27,999 nt of DNA from a virus. How positions within the stretch are numbered: position 1 is the first letter of the stretch; the number at the start of each line of letters is the position of its first letter. Shown piece after piece: positions 1 to 9,361 of this stretch. The notes below the pieces were generated by a model. The model saw only the letters and a list, made by a program, of their open reading frames with translations, did no database searches and had not been told where the DNA came from. A program made the position numbers and the translations under genes. The stretch is from the IMG/VR virus record IMGVR_UViG_3300020472_000135, positions 1 through 27,999 of that record; one strand, given 5' to 3'.

Positions 1-1001
1 TCTGAACCGGTGGTCTGTCGTATTTTAAAACCAGTTGGGGCAGGATGTATTTGACCTACGTTTGCTGCTTCAGCATTAGTTAAATTTGGGTAAAGAACGC
101 TTGCAGCATCTGTCACAGGCATTCCACGCATATTGTCTGCAATAACCCACTCTGTTCCAGAAGCAGAACTTCGTTTTATTAATACCCATTGAGGTTCAAA
201 TCCAAGTGTTATTTCAGGGCCAGTGTTATTGCCATTACCAGTATAACTACCCGTTTTTATAATCGCTTCATCACCATCATCACCAAAGATTTGTGCATCA
301 CTTTCATCACCGTCAGCAAACAAGTAGGCGACAAAATCATTTCCATTATTATTGACTTGGCCGTAAGTCCCGACACTGAAAACACTTGAAGTCGGTACTC
401 CACTATTCCAAAATCCGTCTGATGCACTACCATTTACCGCTTCGCTGGTATCGTTTAGGCATAACGCATAATTCGCGCCCAAAGACTTATGCCAAACGCG
501 CCACTTATATCCATTTGCGTCGTACATTTTGATGAGTATCATTCCGGGCTTGCAGCCTAGATTATGAGATATTGTACGATTGCTACCGTTTCCTTCGTAG
601 GTGACAACATCAAAAAATCCTTCTTGTTTCCGTAATGTCCAAGAAGCATATTCTCTTCCAGAATAATTTGTAGAAAAATAATCGTAGCCAGTGCCTAGTG
701 AAAAACCATCATTATCAAAAGATGTAACTGAGCTAGTGTCAGTATGTTCGCCATTAGTAGCGTTGCTTCGTAAACCTTTTGTTGCACCTCTTACAGTATC
801 TTCTAAAACGTGTTCTTCCGCTGAGCTTCGGTCTTTAATCCAAACCAAGCCCCCTTCACCAGATAAATCAATATTATTATCTATAGACCTAACTGAGCTA
901 TTTCCCGTGTAAAGAAACGTAGAAAATACATCTTCCACATAAACCTTGTCACCACCAGCACTTCCCGCCGATTGTATTAAGGCGTTACGAATATTCGTCA
1001 T
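1..1001 (-). CDS. Tail/fibre-associated structural protein, DUF7483-like (partial, C-terminus outside window)
   Basis: The reading frame starts at ATG 1001-999, overlapping the stop of the upstream tail-fibre gene by four bases (ATGA), and stays open for about 333 codons to the window edge, so the C-terminal end is missing. My translation shows the pattern I associate with the DUF7483 family of phage tail proteins: WIKDRSSAEEH, VRGATKGLRSN, an aromatic YASWTLRK stretch, FFDVVTYEGNG, ISHNLGCKPGM, and later a second YTGNGNN / LGFEPQWVLIK block. These are paired beta-rich units with conserved W, G and N. Such proteins usually lie beside tail fibres and are thought to be distal adhesive or structural parts; no enzymatic motif is seen. 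The role in host recognition is inferred from position. Confidence 0.75.
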   Translation of the reverse strand, partial: MTNIRNALIQSAGSAGGDKVYVEDVFSTFLYTGNSSVRSIDNNIDLSGEGGLVWIKDRSSAEEHVLEDTVRGATKGLRSNATNGEHTDTSSVTSFDNDGFSLGTGYDYFSTNYSGREYASWTLRKQEGFFDVVTYEGNGSNRTISHNLGCKPGMILIKMYDANGYKWRVWHKSLGANYALCLNDTSEAVNGSASDGFWNSGVPTSSVFSVGTYGQVNNNGNDFVAYLFADGDESDAQIFGDDGDEAIIKTGSYTGNGNNTGPEITLGFEPQWVLIKRSSASGTEWVIADNMRGMPVTDAASVLYPNLTNAEAANVGQIHPAPTGFKIRQTTGS

Positions 1002-2953
1002 GCTAAAGCCAATCCAGCAGTAAATCCGTACCAAATCGTACCACCATCACAGGTGATAAAAACTAATACGTCTGTTCCGCTTGTGGTTAATGTAGGTGCT
1101 GTAGCTGCTGGCCAATCTACTGTTCCCGGCCATGTTTGAGTTGCACTACCTCCGTTTACAAGTTTAAGTACAAATCCACAAAGTTCATCTGAAGCTGTAG
1201 GGTTACTAAAAGTCCAAGTAGTCGCACCTGTAGTCGTAGCTGTCACTGAATTTCCAGCCGTAAGGTCTATTGTCTTAGCGCCTGTAGCATTACCGATAGC
1301 GTTTGTTATCTCACCATAGTCTTTAAGATTAATTGCTGAAACAGTCTGGTCTGCACCAGTTACCGCACCAGCTAAAGTCATGCCTGTTATCGTTGGAGCT
1401 GTACCAAAGACTAAAGCCCCAGAACCAGTTTCATCTGAAACTGCCGTAATTAAATTGGCAGAAGATGGCGTAGCAAGGAAAGCATCCAAATTTGCGTTTA
1501 AATCACTGATTTGACTGATAGTCACGCTTGTCGCTGTTGGAGCTACCGCAGCCCACGCTGAACCTGTGTAAACTTTCATGGCATCTGAAGTCGTATTAAA
1601 ATAGAGATTTCCTGCAACCTGCGCGTCCCCGTCAGGGTCTGTCGCAGGGTCGCTAGAATGCCCACCTTGATATTGGTCGGTGAAATCATCCAAAGAACTT
1701 GCCGCAGAAGTTGCACTTGAAGCCGCAGATGTGGCACTTGACGCACTAGCTGTAGCACTTGTCGCTGCCTCTCCCGCTTTTGTAGTAGCCGTAGAAGCCT
1801 GAGTAGTAGCCGTAGAAGCCTGAGTGGTTGCTGTCGTGGCTGAAGCCGCTGCCGCAGTAGCGCTTGTTGCCGCTTCTCCCGCTTTTGTCGTAGCAATACC
1901 AGCATTTGTCGCAACACTACTCTCTGATGCTGCCGCCGCCGTAGCTGAACTGGCCGCCGCAGTTGCCGAAGAAGCCGCTGCCGTAGCTGAACCAGCCGCA
2001 TTAGTCTCAGCCGTTTCTGCGTTAGTCTCAGCAGTCTCAGCATTAGTCTCAGCCGTTTCCGCAGCCGTTTTAGCTGTTTCAGCCGCCGTTTTAGCTGTTT
2101 CAGCCGCTGTCTTGGCAGTCTCCGCTGCAGTTTTAGCTGTGGTAGCCGCCGTAGCCTGAGTAGTGGCAGTTGTGGCAGAAGCAGCCGCATTAGTGGCTTG
2201 AGTGCTGGCGGTGGTAGCTGAAGCCGCCGCTGCCGTGGCACTAGCAGCCGCCGCTGCACTTGTTCCTACCCACCACAAAGCATTGGCAGACGGCTCTTTA
2301 TTTAAATTTGAATTTTGTAGCGATGTATAGAAAACACCATTACTTCCTACTACGTTTTCATTAATTGCATAGGTTTTAGTCGACACCCACGCTATGCCTA
2401 TTCTTGTCCAATACGCTGTAGCGGTGCTTGGATTATTATTTAAATTATTATTTTGTATAGACTGATAAAGAATATTGTCATAAGTAGCCGTAGCCCCTTC
2501 TGAGTAGGTTATCCCTGTACTCCATTCTATTGAGTATAGTAACGTCCAGTATCCTGATGTAGACGTTGGATTATTGTTCTGATTACCCGCCGATAGTGAA
2601 CGATAATAAACACCATCACTACCTATTACGACAGCATTAGCATCGTATATTTTAGTAGCCACCCAAGCATCACCAAAACTTGCAGACGTTTCTCCAACAG
2701 GGTCAGCCGAAACTATTTGTGTCCCGCCGCTACTTGCTAATACAGCCCTTGCAGTACCAGCAAAAAATATAGCGGGTTGTCTACCTGCCGCTGTCAATAC
2801 TACTGGATTAGCATTAGGTATAGTCTGGTTAATATCAGCGTATGTGGTTTTTAATGTAGTTGTACCCGATTCATAAAACGTAATAGTACCGCTAGACAAG
2901 GGGTCTCCCGCATCATCAAAATATTGTGCTTGCACTTGTCCAAATCTAGCCAT
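998..2953 (-). CDS. Tail fibre / receptor-binding protein with Ala-rich coiled shaft
   Basis: 651 residues. Residues 1-90 resemble the virion-attaching N-terminus of podovirus tail fibres and spikes (GTITFYESGTTTLKTTYAD, NPVVLTAAGRQP, IVSADPVGET). Residues about 95-230 hold three similar repeats of roughly 43 residues, each with an aromatic start (AWVATKIY, EWSTGITY, AWVSTKTY), a G-x-Y/F-Y centre and an N-rich, W-ending tail, like small carbohydrate-binding-type modules. Residues 231-420 are almost only A, T, S, E, K and Q, including seven-residue units (AKTAAET, AETNAET), consistent with a trimeric fibre shaft. Residues 421-470 (DDFTDQYQGG, NLYFNTTSDAMKVYTGSAW) are a junction common in phage fibres; the rest is beta-rich. 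No S74 domain is present here. The ATG lies 2 bp after the preceding stop. Distal adhesive function is inferred. Confidence 0.85.
   Translation of the reverse strand: MARFGQVQAQYFDDAGDPLSSGTITFYESGTTTLKTTYADINQTIPNANPVVLTAAGRQPAIFFAGTARAVLASSGGTQIVSADPVGETSASFGDAWVATKIYDANAVVIGSDGVYYRSLSAGNQNNNPTSTSGYWTLLYSIEWSTGITYSEGATATYDNILYQSIQNNNLNNNPSTATAYWTRIGIAWVSTKTYAINENVVGSNGVFYTSLQNSNLNKEPSANALWWVGTSAAAAASATAAAASATTASTQATNAAASATTATTQATAATTAKTAAETAKTAAETAKTAAETAKTAAETAETNAETAETNAETAETNAAGSATAAASSATAAASSATAAAASESSVATNAGIATTKAGEAATSATAAAASATTATTQASTATTQASTATTKAGEAATSATASASSATSAASSATSAASSLDDFTDQYQGGHSSDPATDPDGDAQVAGNLYFNTTSDAMKVYTGSAWAAVAPTATSVTISQISDLNANLDAFLATPSSANLITAVSDETGSGALVFGTAPTITGMTLAGAVTGADQTVSAINLKDYGEITNAIGNATGAKTIDLTAGNSVTATTTGATTWTFSNPTASDELCGFVLKLVNGGSATQTWPGTVDWPAATAPTLTTSGTDVLVFITCDGGTIWYGFTAGLALA
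2000..2137 (-). repeat. In-frame 21-nt tandem repeats in the fibre shaft
   Basis: About six degenerate 21-bp units encode tandem heptads (AKTAAET four times, then AETNAET three times; residues about 273-318). They keep frame, so copy-number change by slippage would lengthen or shorten the fibre shaft without a frameshift. The units differ mainly at third codon positions, which suggests the array is maintained by protein selection rather than being freshly expanded. Confidence 0.8.
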
Positions 2954-2955
2954 TG

Positions 2956-5016
2956 TTATTCCTCTTCATTCTGTCCTATTTGCTTGCCTGCTTCTATAGA
3001 AACTACGCCTGCTGGTATACCCATTAATTGCGCTATTTTAACCTGTAACGCTCTAGGTATTGTATTTTTCGTTAATGCTTCATTTAACAGTTCTGGATTT
3101 TCTGTCGCTAAAATGTCTGCCATTCTTCTTCTTTGCCTGTCTGACATATAACTTGGTGATAATGTATTTATCAACTTTTGCGCTAATGGTGCTATAGCAG
3201 TTACATCACCCGCACCAGCTCTTGCACTTAATGCACCTACACTAGCTGTTTCTGCTACTGCAGTGCCTTGTCTTTTTTGCCTACCTTGTGTGCCAGCCGT
3301 TGGTGAACCACCTATTACAGCGCTTCTAGATGCTGATGCTTGCGCTGATAATCCCAGTTTGTTAAGTGCATCTGCATATTTATCTTCTGGAAAAACTAAT
3401 TGTAATAATTGTCCCTCTGGTGTGCCATTGTCTGATAATTTTCTTATAAAACTTTCTTTAGTTGCGCTGTTCATTCTGCTTTTTATATTAGCTAAATAGC
3501 CTAATCTAAAGGCATCTATTGCTTCTTGATTACCTGTTTCTACTAGAGTTTGCCAAACTACTTCTGCTTCATCATAGTCTCTATTTCCTAGAGATAAAAA
3601 CTTTTTACCATTTTTAAACGCATCATTAATATCAAACCCTTTGGCCGCTGATGCTCTAGCTGTAGTAACATTTGGATAATCTTCATCTATTAATTTTCTC
3701 AAATCATCTAATGGCGCTAAAAGATTATTACCTATTGTTGTATCTGCGCCACCTTTAGTAATTAATAAATCAGCTTCATCCGATAAAACTCTGCGCAAAA
3801 ATTCCGCATCTAATTGCGTTGGTGTACCTGTTAATTCTATATCACCTTCTTTTGTTACTCTAAAAAATGGCACTTTCTTAGCTGATTTGAAAGCACTTAA
3901 TACTTTTTGTACCGCTCTATCACTTCTAATTAAAACATCAAGCATAGAATCTTCTAGCTGCGGAGTTGCTTTTTTTGGTTTTATATTTTCATAAGCCTCA
4001 TTTGTAAGTTGTTTCATTTCTGCTTCACTAGCTCTAGCTATTTTAGCAGTATTAACATTCATACCTTCCGCTAAACCTTCTTTAACCAATCCTTTTTCTA
4101 CTGCACTTTTTGCTTCAACACGTTTATCTGTTGCTCTTTCATCTAATCTTTTATCAACAAAACCAATTCCACCACCTGCTTTTAGTGCTCGTAATTCTTG
4201 TGCTATTTCAGGAATATCAGATAAGACCTCACCGTTAGCTAACATTTCTGCCGCTCTATCTGGTGAAATATCGTTTTCCATTGCAATACGTCTAACTTCA
4301 TTTTTAACAACATCATCTGATATATTTCTAATACTAGGTATGCTTCTAAAAACATCTATCAAACCTGAAACGCCTCTAAACGCACCTTTTAAACCTAAAT
4401 TGATTGCTAAACCTGTAACACCACCTTGTGCGGCTTGTGTAGCATCTTCTATTTGTGTTGCTACTAAACCACTATCATCCGTTCCAACTATCCTTTCACC
4501 TATAGTGCCTTCTTTGTCTCCTAAATTATATGCTGCTGTTTCAGCTGCACCGATTCCTAAAATTCGAGCACTTTCTTTTGCAAAATTAGGAAACACCCTA
4601 GATGCTTGTTGAGATGTAATAGGCGCTGGTGTTTTTCCTCTTGTTGCCATATAAGCCGCTGCTGATGGCACTAACCCACCTAATATATTTGCTGTTGTAG
4701 ATGTTTTCGGATAATTTTCTTCACTACTTTGTAATTTGCCTCTTATGTCTGTAATAGCATCTTGATAACTTTCTCCTGTTGTTAATGCTCTTACTGCTGC
4801 TTCCATTTCATCAGCTGTGGCAAACGACAAACCTTGTAAAGCGTTTCTTATTCTTTGAGGACCAACATCTTGTAATTCTATAGGCAAAGTATTTGTAGAT
4901 TCTCCTATAGGAACTACATTCCCTTCAGAATCCATTTGGCCAACAACAGGATTACCGAATCTATCTACATTCGGCTCCTGTACTACATTTCCAAATCTGT
5001 CTACTTTTGGCGGCAT
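2956..5016 (-). CDS. Large internal virion / DNA-ejection protein candidate (P22 gp16 position)
   Basis: 686 residues with no enzymatic motif I recognise. The N-terminus has short repeats (VDRFGN twice, then a DSEGN variant). Residues about 60-110 contain a pattern (FATADEMEAAVRAL, SYQDAITDIRGKL) I associate with large virion proteins encoded after the ejection genes of podoviruses. The middle is helical and charged (residues about 230-420); the C-terminal third is Ala/Gly-rich with a basic stretch (GTQGRQKRQG). It is the third of three large genes following the P22-like head genes and the last before the tail fibre, the place of gene 16 in P22, whose product is ejected with the DNA. Function is inferred from position and composition; homology to P22 gp16 is not shown by the sequence. 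A 20-bp gap separates it from the preceding gene. Confidence 0.6.
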   Translation of the reverse strand: MPPKVDRFGNVVQEPNVDRFGNPVVGQMDSEGNVVPIGESTNTLPIELQDVGPQRIRNALQGLSFATADEMEAAVRALTTGESYQDAITDIRGKLQSSEENYPKTSTTANILGGLVPSAAAYMATRGKTPAPITSQQASRVFPNFAKESARILGIGAAETAAYNLGDKEGTIGERIVGTDDSGLVATQIEDATQAAQGGVTGLAINLGLKGAFRGVSGLIDVFRSIPSIRNISDDVVKNEVRRIAMENDISPDRAAEMLANGEVLSDIPEIAQELRALKAGGGIGFVDKRLDERATDKRVEAKSAVEKGLVKEGLAEGMNVNTAKIARASEAEMKQLTNEAYENIKPKKATPQLEDSMLDVLIRSDRAVQKVLSAFKSAKKVPFFRVTKEGDIELTGTPTQLDAEFLRRVLSDEADLLITKGGADTTIGNNLLAPLDDLRKLIDEDYPNVTTARASAAKGFDINDAFKNGKKFLSLGNRDYDEAEVVWQTLVETGNQEAIDAFRLGYLANIKSRMNSATKESFIRKLSDNGTPEGQLLQLVFPEDKYADALNKLGLSAQASASRSAVIGGSPTAGTQGRQKRQGTAVAETASVGALSARAGAGDVTAIAPLAQKLINTLSPSYMSDRQRRRMADILATENPELLNEALTKNTIPRALQVKIAQLMGIPAGVVSIEAGKQIGQNEEE

Positions 5017-5036
5017 TAAATTATCCTAATTATTTT

Positions 5037-6524
5037 TTATGGTTTTTTCATTACCGTATTATCAGGCAGAACGTAACTCGCTCCTGACGGCAATTCATCG
5101 TAAATAATTTGACCCTCATCTCCATCAGGTATCACTGTAGGTGCTGCTATTGTGTTTTGTGAAACACCAAAATATGCACCTAGCTCATCATCACCCAGAT
5201 TAAATCTCATTGCATCGCGTATTTGTTGTGCTGTAAATTCATCCCCTGCCTCTTCTGCTGCGTTTATACCTCTGTATGCTGCACTTGTGGCTATTTCTAT
5301 AGCTTGTTGTATTTGAGCAATATTACTTTCATTACTAGACCCCAGTCGTGCCGATATTCGGTCTAATCTTGCACCTTCACGCTCTGTAAATTGTGCACCG
5401 AAAGTATCTTTTAATTGTGATAATACTGCTTTTCCAAGATTTGCGGAAAGCAAACCTTCTTCAGCACTTTCTACACCAAAAAGCGATTTCGCTTGAATTT
5501 TTACTCTGTTTATACCGCCAGTTTCTATTTCTTTTAACAAACCCATAGTTCTGTTCAAAATTGGCAACGTATCAGCAATTCTCAAACCATCATCTATTTG
5601 TGTGTTTATTCTTTCACCTCTACCAGAACCTACTGCTCCGGCATAGGATTCTAATCCAGCTATTTCTACACCACTTTTCCTTCCTAAATCTACAGCATCT
5701 TCTATTGCAGCTCTGTCTGCTTCTGTTTCATCAGGCAATACACCTATGCCGGGAACACTTATTATTTTTCGTCCATCACCTGTAGTTTGTATTGTAGTGC
5801 CATTTGTAAATTTTGTTATTCCAGATGAAGAAGCATCTCTACCTCCTAACCGCATAAAATTTTTAAACTCGTCTGTTCCTTCTTCCAAACCAGCCGCTGC
5901 CGCTCTAGCTAACAAACCTAAATAATTAGATGGCATATTGCCTAAACCCATAGCGTCATAACCTTCTATATTTTCGGTCGTTATTTCCCCTGTATTTGGG
6001 TCTCTTGTTAATATTTGACCATTTTTTGTTACTTCTAAAAATTCTGGTTTCGCAATATAACCAGCACTTTGTGCTTGGCGTAGAAAATTATCTATTTCTG
6101 TATTAGCTCCACTTATATCGCCTCGCAATATTCTGTCTCGTATTTTAAATGTATCTGAGTCATCTTGATTTCGTCCTCTTAACAATGAAATCCTATCATT
6201 TAAAATATCTACCGATTCTTTTATACCTTCTTTGTTATAGGCTTGAAGGGAAGACATTAAAGGATTGTCATACATCCCTTCTGTCCATGGAGTATTTTGT
6301 TTCCCGCCTATTAGTTTTTTGATTTCTTGAGCATCAGAAATACTGGCTAGCATTAGCTCGTTTTGTTCTTTTTCACGCTGTGCGTCTAAGCTTGCTAAAT
6401 ACTCCATTCCCTTACCTTGATATCCAGCACCAAACCCTGCTACCGCTCTCCCAACTCGGTTTAATAGGCTCGGCTCTTCTGAACCTTGATACAAGGAGCC
6501 TTTAAATTTGTCATCTAATGCCAT
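5037..6524 (-). CDS. Internal virion / DNA-ejection protein candidate (P22 gp20 position)
   Basis: 495 residues, predicted mostly helical and charged. The N-terminus (FKGSLYQG, VGRAVAGFGAGYQGKGMEYL) is followed by a long K/E/Q-rich segment. A conserved-looking block near residues 375-400 (LSQLKDTFGAQFTEREG, RLDRISARLG) is a pattern I have seen in podovirus injection or structural proteins. The final 40 residues include NTIAAPTVIPDGDEGQIIYD. No catalytic motif, signal peptide or clear membrane segment is visible. It lies between the S74-bearing protein and the 686-residue protein, the place of P22 gene 20. The ejection role is inferred from this order. Confidence 0.6.
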   Translation of the reverse strand: MALDDKFKGSLYQGSEEPSLLNRVGRAVAGFGAGYQGKGMEYLASLDAQREKEQNELMLASISDAQEIKKLIGGKQNTPWTEGMYDNPLMSSLQAYNKEGIKESVDILNDRISLLRGRNQDDSDTFKIRDRILRGDISGANTEIDNFLRQAQSAGYIAKPEFLEVTKNGQILTRDPNTGEITTENIEGYDAMGLGNMPSNYLGLLARAAAAGLEEGTDEFKNFMRLGGRDASSSGITKFTNGTTIQTTGDGRKIISVPGIGVLPDETEADRAAIEDAVDLGRKSGVEIAGLESYAGAVGSGRGERINTQIDDGLRIADTLPILNRTMGLLKEIETGGINRVKIQAKSLFGVESAEEGLLSANLGKAVLSQLKDTFGAQFTEREGARLDRISARLGSSNESNIAQIQQAIEIATSAAYRGINAAEEAGDEFTAQQIRDAMRFNLGDDELGAYFGVSQNTIAAPTVIPDGDEGQIIYDELPSGASYVLPDNTVMKKP

Positions 6525-6533
6525 TTTGAACTC

Positions 6534-8885
6534 CTATTGAATATGCAACTTTGCATAATCGACTTTCAAATAACCATCTTCAGTAGAAACTGCGTCTGGT
6601 CTTGTTTCTTGCACTTCTTGTGCTATTACCCCTATCGTTGGATATTTATCAGCACCTAATTCCATGCCTTTTTCATTCCAATCCCACGAGTAAATATTAA
6701 ATCCATTTTCAACGCCTATTTTTGTAATATTATCTTTTAGTCTAATATCACTGAAAGCAGTTATAGCTGTCCCTACACCGCCAGCCGCTTTTCCTATTTC
6801 AGATAACGCCCCAGACCTTCTTTGTGGGACACCGCCTATGAGCGCGGCGCTATTAGCTCCCATGCTTTGCGCCATATTCATTCTATTTGCAGCCGCATTA
6901 CTTACCTGATTGGCAGTATTAGCACCCGCTTGCGCTAAAATGGCTTGTAAAGCATCGCCTTGCTGCCCTGTCATTTGTGAAATACCAGCACCTTGTGCAT
7001 TTTGGAAATTCGCTAGATTGCTCATTTGTGAGGCTATATTGCTTGCTATGTCACGACCAGCGGTCATTCTATCCCTGCCCACGTTCTGACCAGTTTGAAA
7101 TAGGTAATCAGCGCCTCTCTCTGCTCCCCTAGACGCTAAATCGGCTTGCCTTATAGCTCTCTGTCCATAAATATCGGCCATGCTCTCAGCACCCCTAGTG
7201 CCTAATGTGGCTGCTTGCTGTGAAGCATCAAGTCCAGTTCCTGTTATCGCTTGAAGATTGCCTATTTGATTTTGTAAATCTTGGCTTGCTAATCCTTGAC
7301 TGTATTTGGCTAATTCTTTTTGTACGTTGCCGCCACCAAGACCGCCTATTGCTGCCGCATTTCTAGCTACAGCCCTCTCGCCCCTGTCTTGCAAAAATTG
7401 CATTTGTGGTGAGGCCTGATAAGCCGCATCAAAGGCTTCTTTGCCTAATGACCCGCTCAATGCTAATTGTTTTTGTAAGGCAGATTCACCACCTACCCTG
7501 TAAGGGTCAAACATTCCCTGATTCTGGAAATATTGCTTACCGATAACACTAGAAGCATCTGTAGCGCCTAAACCAATTAAATTACTGGCTGTATTAGTGC
7601 CTCTCTGTATTCCAGTTAATGCGCCAGATAATCCTTGCGCTTGAGCATTTTCTGCGCCTATTAATCCAGTTTCATTACCAGTGGATTTATAATCTTTCGA
7701 TTGATTAGCGAAATCGCCCATATCAACGCTAGTAGCGTTAGGGTCATTGGCATTTATTGTTTTTAAATTATTTTCAACATACTTAGTGTCTACACCGTAA
7801 ATTTTAGCGGCTTCTTCGGCCGTTAGTTGGCCGCTATTTATTAATCCAGCAACTTTTAACGTATCAGCCTGAGAATATTGTCCGCTAGCATTAGCTGGAG
7901 GTAAATTTAAACTACCTGTATTAACCCCACCTGCACCTGCTGCTGTGCCGCCTGCTGTACCTCCTACCGCGCCACCAGTTACACCGCCAGTTACACCGCC
8001 AGTTACACCGCCAGTTGTGGCTACTCCACCTTTTGTATCATCTTTCCCACCAGCTACATCATCTTTCCCACCAGAACCCACTTTTCCAGTTAAGGCGTCA
8101 AGATTGCTCTGAATTTCAGCTTGCGGCACATTATAAAAATTAGACGCTTGTGCTGTTGTTAATTTCCCATCTTGTAATAATTTTGTTACTTGGTCTATTT
8201 CACCTTGTGTATAGTCACCATCTGCGTCAGGCAATCCTAAACTACCTTGCAACCTCGTATTATTGATTTGATTTAAATTAAATTTGACTTCATCTGGTGT
8301 TACGCCATATTGCGCAGCAATTTCCTCAACGGTAGTTTTACCAGAATTTAAATCGTTAACCACAGCATCTATTTGTGCTTGTGTATATTGTGGTGCTTGT
8401 GGTGCTTGTGGTGCTTGTGGTGTTCCTAATCCTGTCGGTGCTTTCGTGAGATTAGCAGCGCCTTGCGCCACCAATGGGTCACTTTGATTTATAAAAGCGT
8501 CATTACCTTCTTGTGTTCCTAACGAACCAGAACCAATGCCATAACTTGCATCGCCCGGACTGCCACTTGCCGCAGTAAAGTTATCAGCACCCGACACAAA
8601 GGAAGAATTAAGAGGAATCGCGTCAGGATTGTTTGCATAAAATGAAGCGTCATTAAGCATTGAATTGTCATTAGCAATACCACCTAATTGCTGTGGTATT
8701 TGATTAGAAATCCCTAGAGCTTGAGCAGCTTGCGATGCAGTACCCGCTGGCATATTAAACATTTGTTCCAACTGCGCAGAAGTCATATTATCAGCCGCTG
8801 CTTTTTGAAATACTTTTCTTTGTAAATCAGGCGGTATTACTTGGCCTTGTGATGCTAATCTTTGTGCCTCTACAATTGGGTCCAT
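6534..8885 (-). CDS. Virion protein with three HTH-like repeats and C-terminal S74 autoprocessing domain (P22 gp7 position)
   Basis: 783 residues. Three repeats of about 42 residues lie at 167-208, 225-265 and 337-377 (YTQAQIDAVVNDLNSGKTTV, YTQGEIDQVTKLLQDGKLTT, YSQADTLKVAGLINSGQLTA); each then reads like a helix-turn-helix (IAAQYGV, ASNFYNV, AAKIYGV). A Gly-rich linker (GGVTGG repeats) spans about 286-320. Residues about 496-548 (FLQDRGERAVARNAAAIGG, YSQGLASQDLQNQIGNLQ) match a pattern common in phage tail/ejection proteins. The C-terminus has FSDIRLKDNI with Ser712 and Lys717, the Ser-x4-Lys dyad of peptidase S74 (intramolecular chaperone) domains, then GVIAQEVQ and VDYAKL. In that family the domain cuts itself off before the Ser; here that would release about 72 residues. 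It overlaps the preceding stop by one base (TAATG). Confidence 0.75.
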   Translation of the reverse strand: MDPIVEAQRLASQGQVIPPDLQRKVFQKAAADNMTSAQLEQMFNMPAGTASQAAQALGISNQIPQQLGGIANDNSMLNDASFYANNPDAIPLNSSFVSGADNFTAASGSPGDASYGIGSGSLGTQEGNDAFINQSDPLVAQGAANLTKAPTGLGTPQAPQAPQAPQYTQAQIDAVVNDLNSGKTTVEEIAAQYGVTPDEVKFNLNQINNTRLQGSLGLPDADGDYTQGEIDQVTKLLQDGKLTTAQASNFYNVPQAEIQSNLDALTGKVGSGGKDDVAGGKDDTKGGVATTGGVTGGVTGGVTGGAVGGTAGGTAAGAGGVNTGSLNLPPANASGQYSQADTLKVAGLINSGQLTAEEAAKIYGVDTKYVENNLKTINANDPNATSVDMGDFANQSKDYKSTGNETGLIGAENAQAQGLSGALTGIQRGTNTASNLIGLGATDASSVIGKQYFQNQGMFDPYRVGGESALQKQLALSGSLGKEAFDAAYQASPQMQFLQDRGERAVARNAAAIGGLGGGNVQKELAKYSQGLASQDLQNQIGNLQAITGTGLDASQQAATLGTRGAESMADIYGQRAIRQADLASRGAERGADYLFQTGQNVGRDRMTAGRDIASNIASQMSNLANFQNAQGAGISQMTGQQGDALQAILAQAGANTANQVSNAAANRMNMAQSMGANSAALIGGVPQRRSGALSEIGKAAGGVGTAITAFSDIRLKDNITKIGVENGFNIYSWDWNEKGMELGADKYPTIGVIAQEVQETRPDAVSTEDGYLKVDYAKLHIQ

Positions 8886-9361
8886 TATACTCTCCGACCT
8901 TCTTCGTTACGTCTGCGTGTCATTTCTGTCGTGTATTCTGCATCTAAAAATGGATTAATAGGGTCATATTGAGCAAGTATTCTTAAATAGTCTGGATTTG
9001 TAATTGATTCTGGCAATTTCTGCTGCGCGTAACTTGTGTCATACGTTATATTTGCGGGCTGTGTCGGCATATTGATTGGCTGACCCTTAATAGCCTGAGC
9101 ATACATATTCATGCCGTCTATCGTAGCTTGTTGAGCATTTCTACTACCTTGATTAAAAGCATTCATTTCCTGCGGCATAGTTTGACCCAAAACATCCAAA
9201 CCTTGTCCTATCCCTTCGCTAGAAGCGTGTATTACGGAAGGAGTCGATTGAGCAACATCTTCCCGCCCTGTTGCCGTTGCAAATGCAGACTGTCTATTGC
9301 CTTTCTCCGTTTGGTGAATTTGTGCTGTTTGAGCACTTTTATCTGAAATAAGTCCACTCAT
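8885..9361 (-). CDS. Small virion or assembly protein, unknown
   Basis: 158 residues, not recognised. The sequence is polar and Gln/Asn/Ala-rich, predicted helical up to about residue 95, then Pro-rich (INMPTQPANITYDTSY), ending in an Arg-rich tail (MTRRRNEEGRRV). No signal peptide, membrane segment or catalytic motif is visible. It starts with an ATGA-type overlap on the GNAT gene and shares one base with the following S74-protein gene, so it is probably translated together with the ejection proteins. The position between the gene 14-like and gene 7-like genes suggests a minor virion or scaffolding component, as an inference. Confidence 0.6.
   Translation of the reverse strand: MSGLISDKSAQTAQIHQTEKGNRQSAFATATGREDVAQSTPSVIHASSEGIGQGLDVLGQTMPQEMNAFNQGSRNAQQATIDGMNMYAQAIKGQPINMPTQPANITYDTSYAQQKLPESITNPDYLRILAQYDPINPFLDAEYTTEMTRRRNEEGRRV

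Noticed and set aside
2000-2137. Regular 21-nt repeats that might suggest a CRISPR or iteron array
   Set aside because: They are contiguous without spacers and keep the fibre reading frame, so they are coding repeats.
1824-2159. Val/Ala-rich plus-strand frame opposite the fibre shaft
   Set aside because: It is the antisense of GCN/ACN codon repeats, with no ribosome site and no neighbours in that direction.
1576-2259. Long Arg/Leu/Gln-rich frame on the minus strand inside the tail fibre
   Set aside because: It is the shifted reading of the Ala/Thr codon repeats of the fibre shaft; low-complexity composition and no independent start context.
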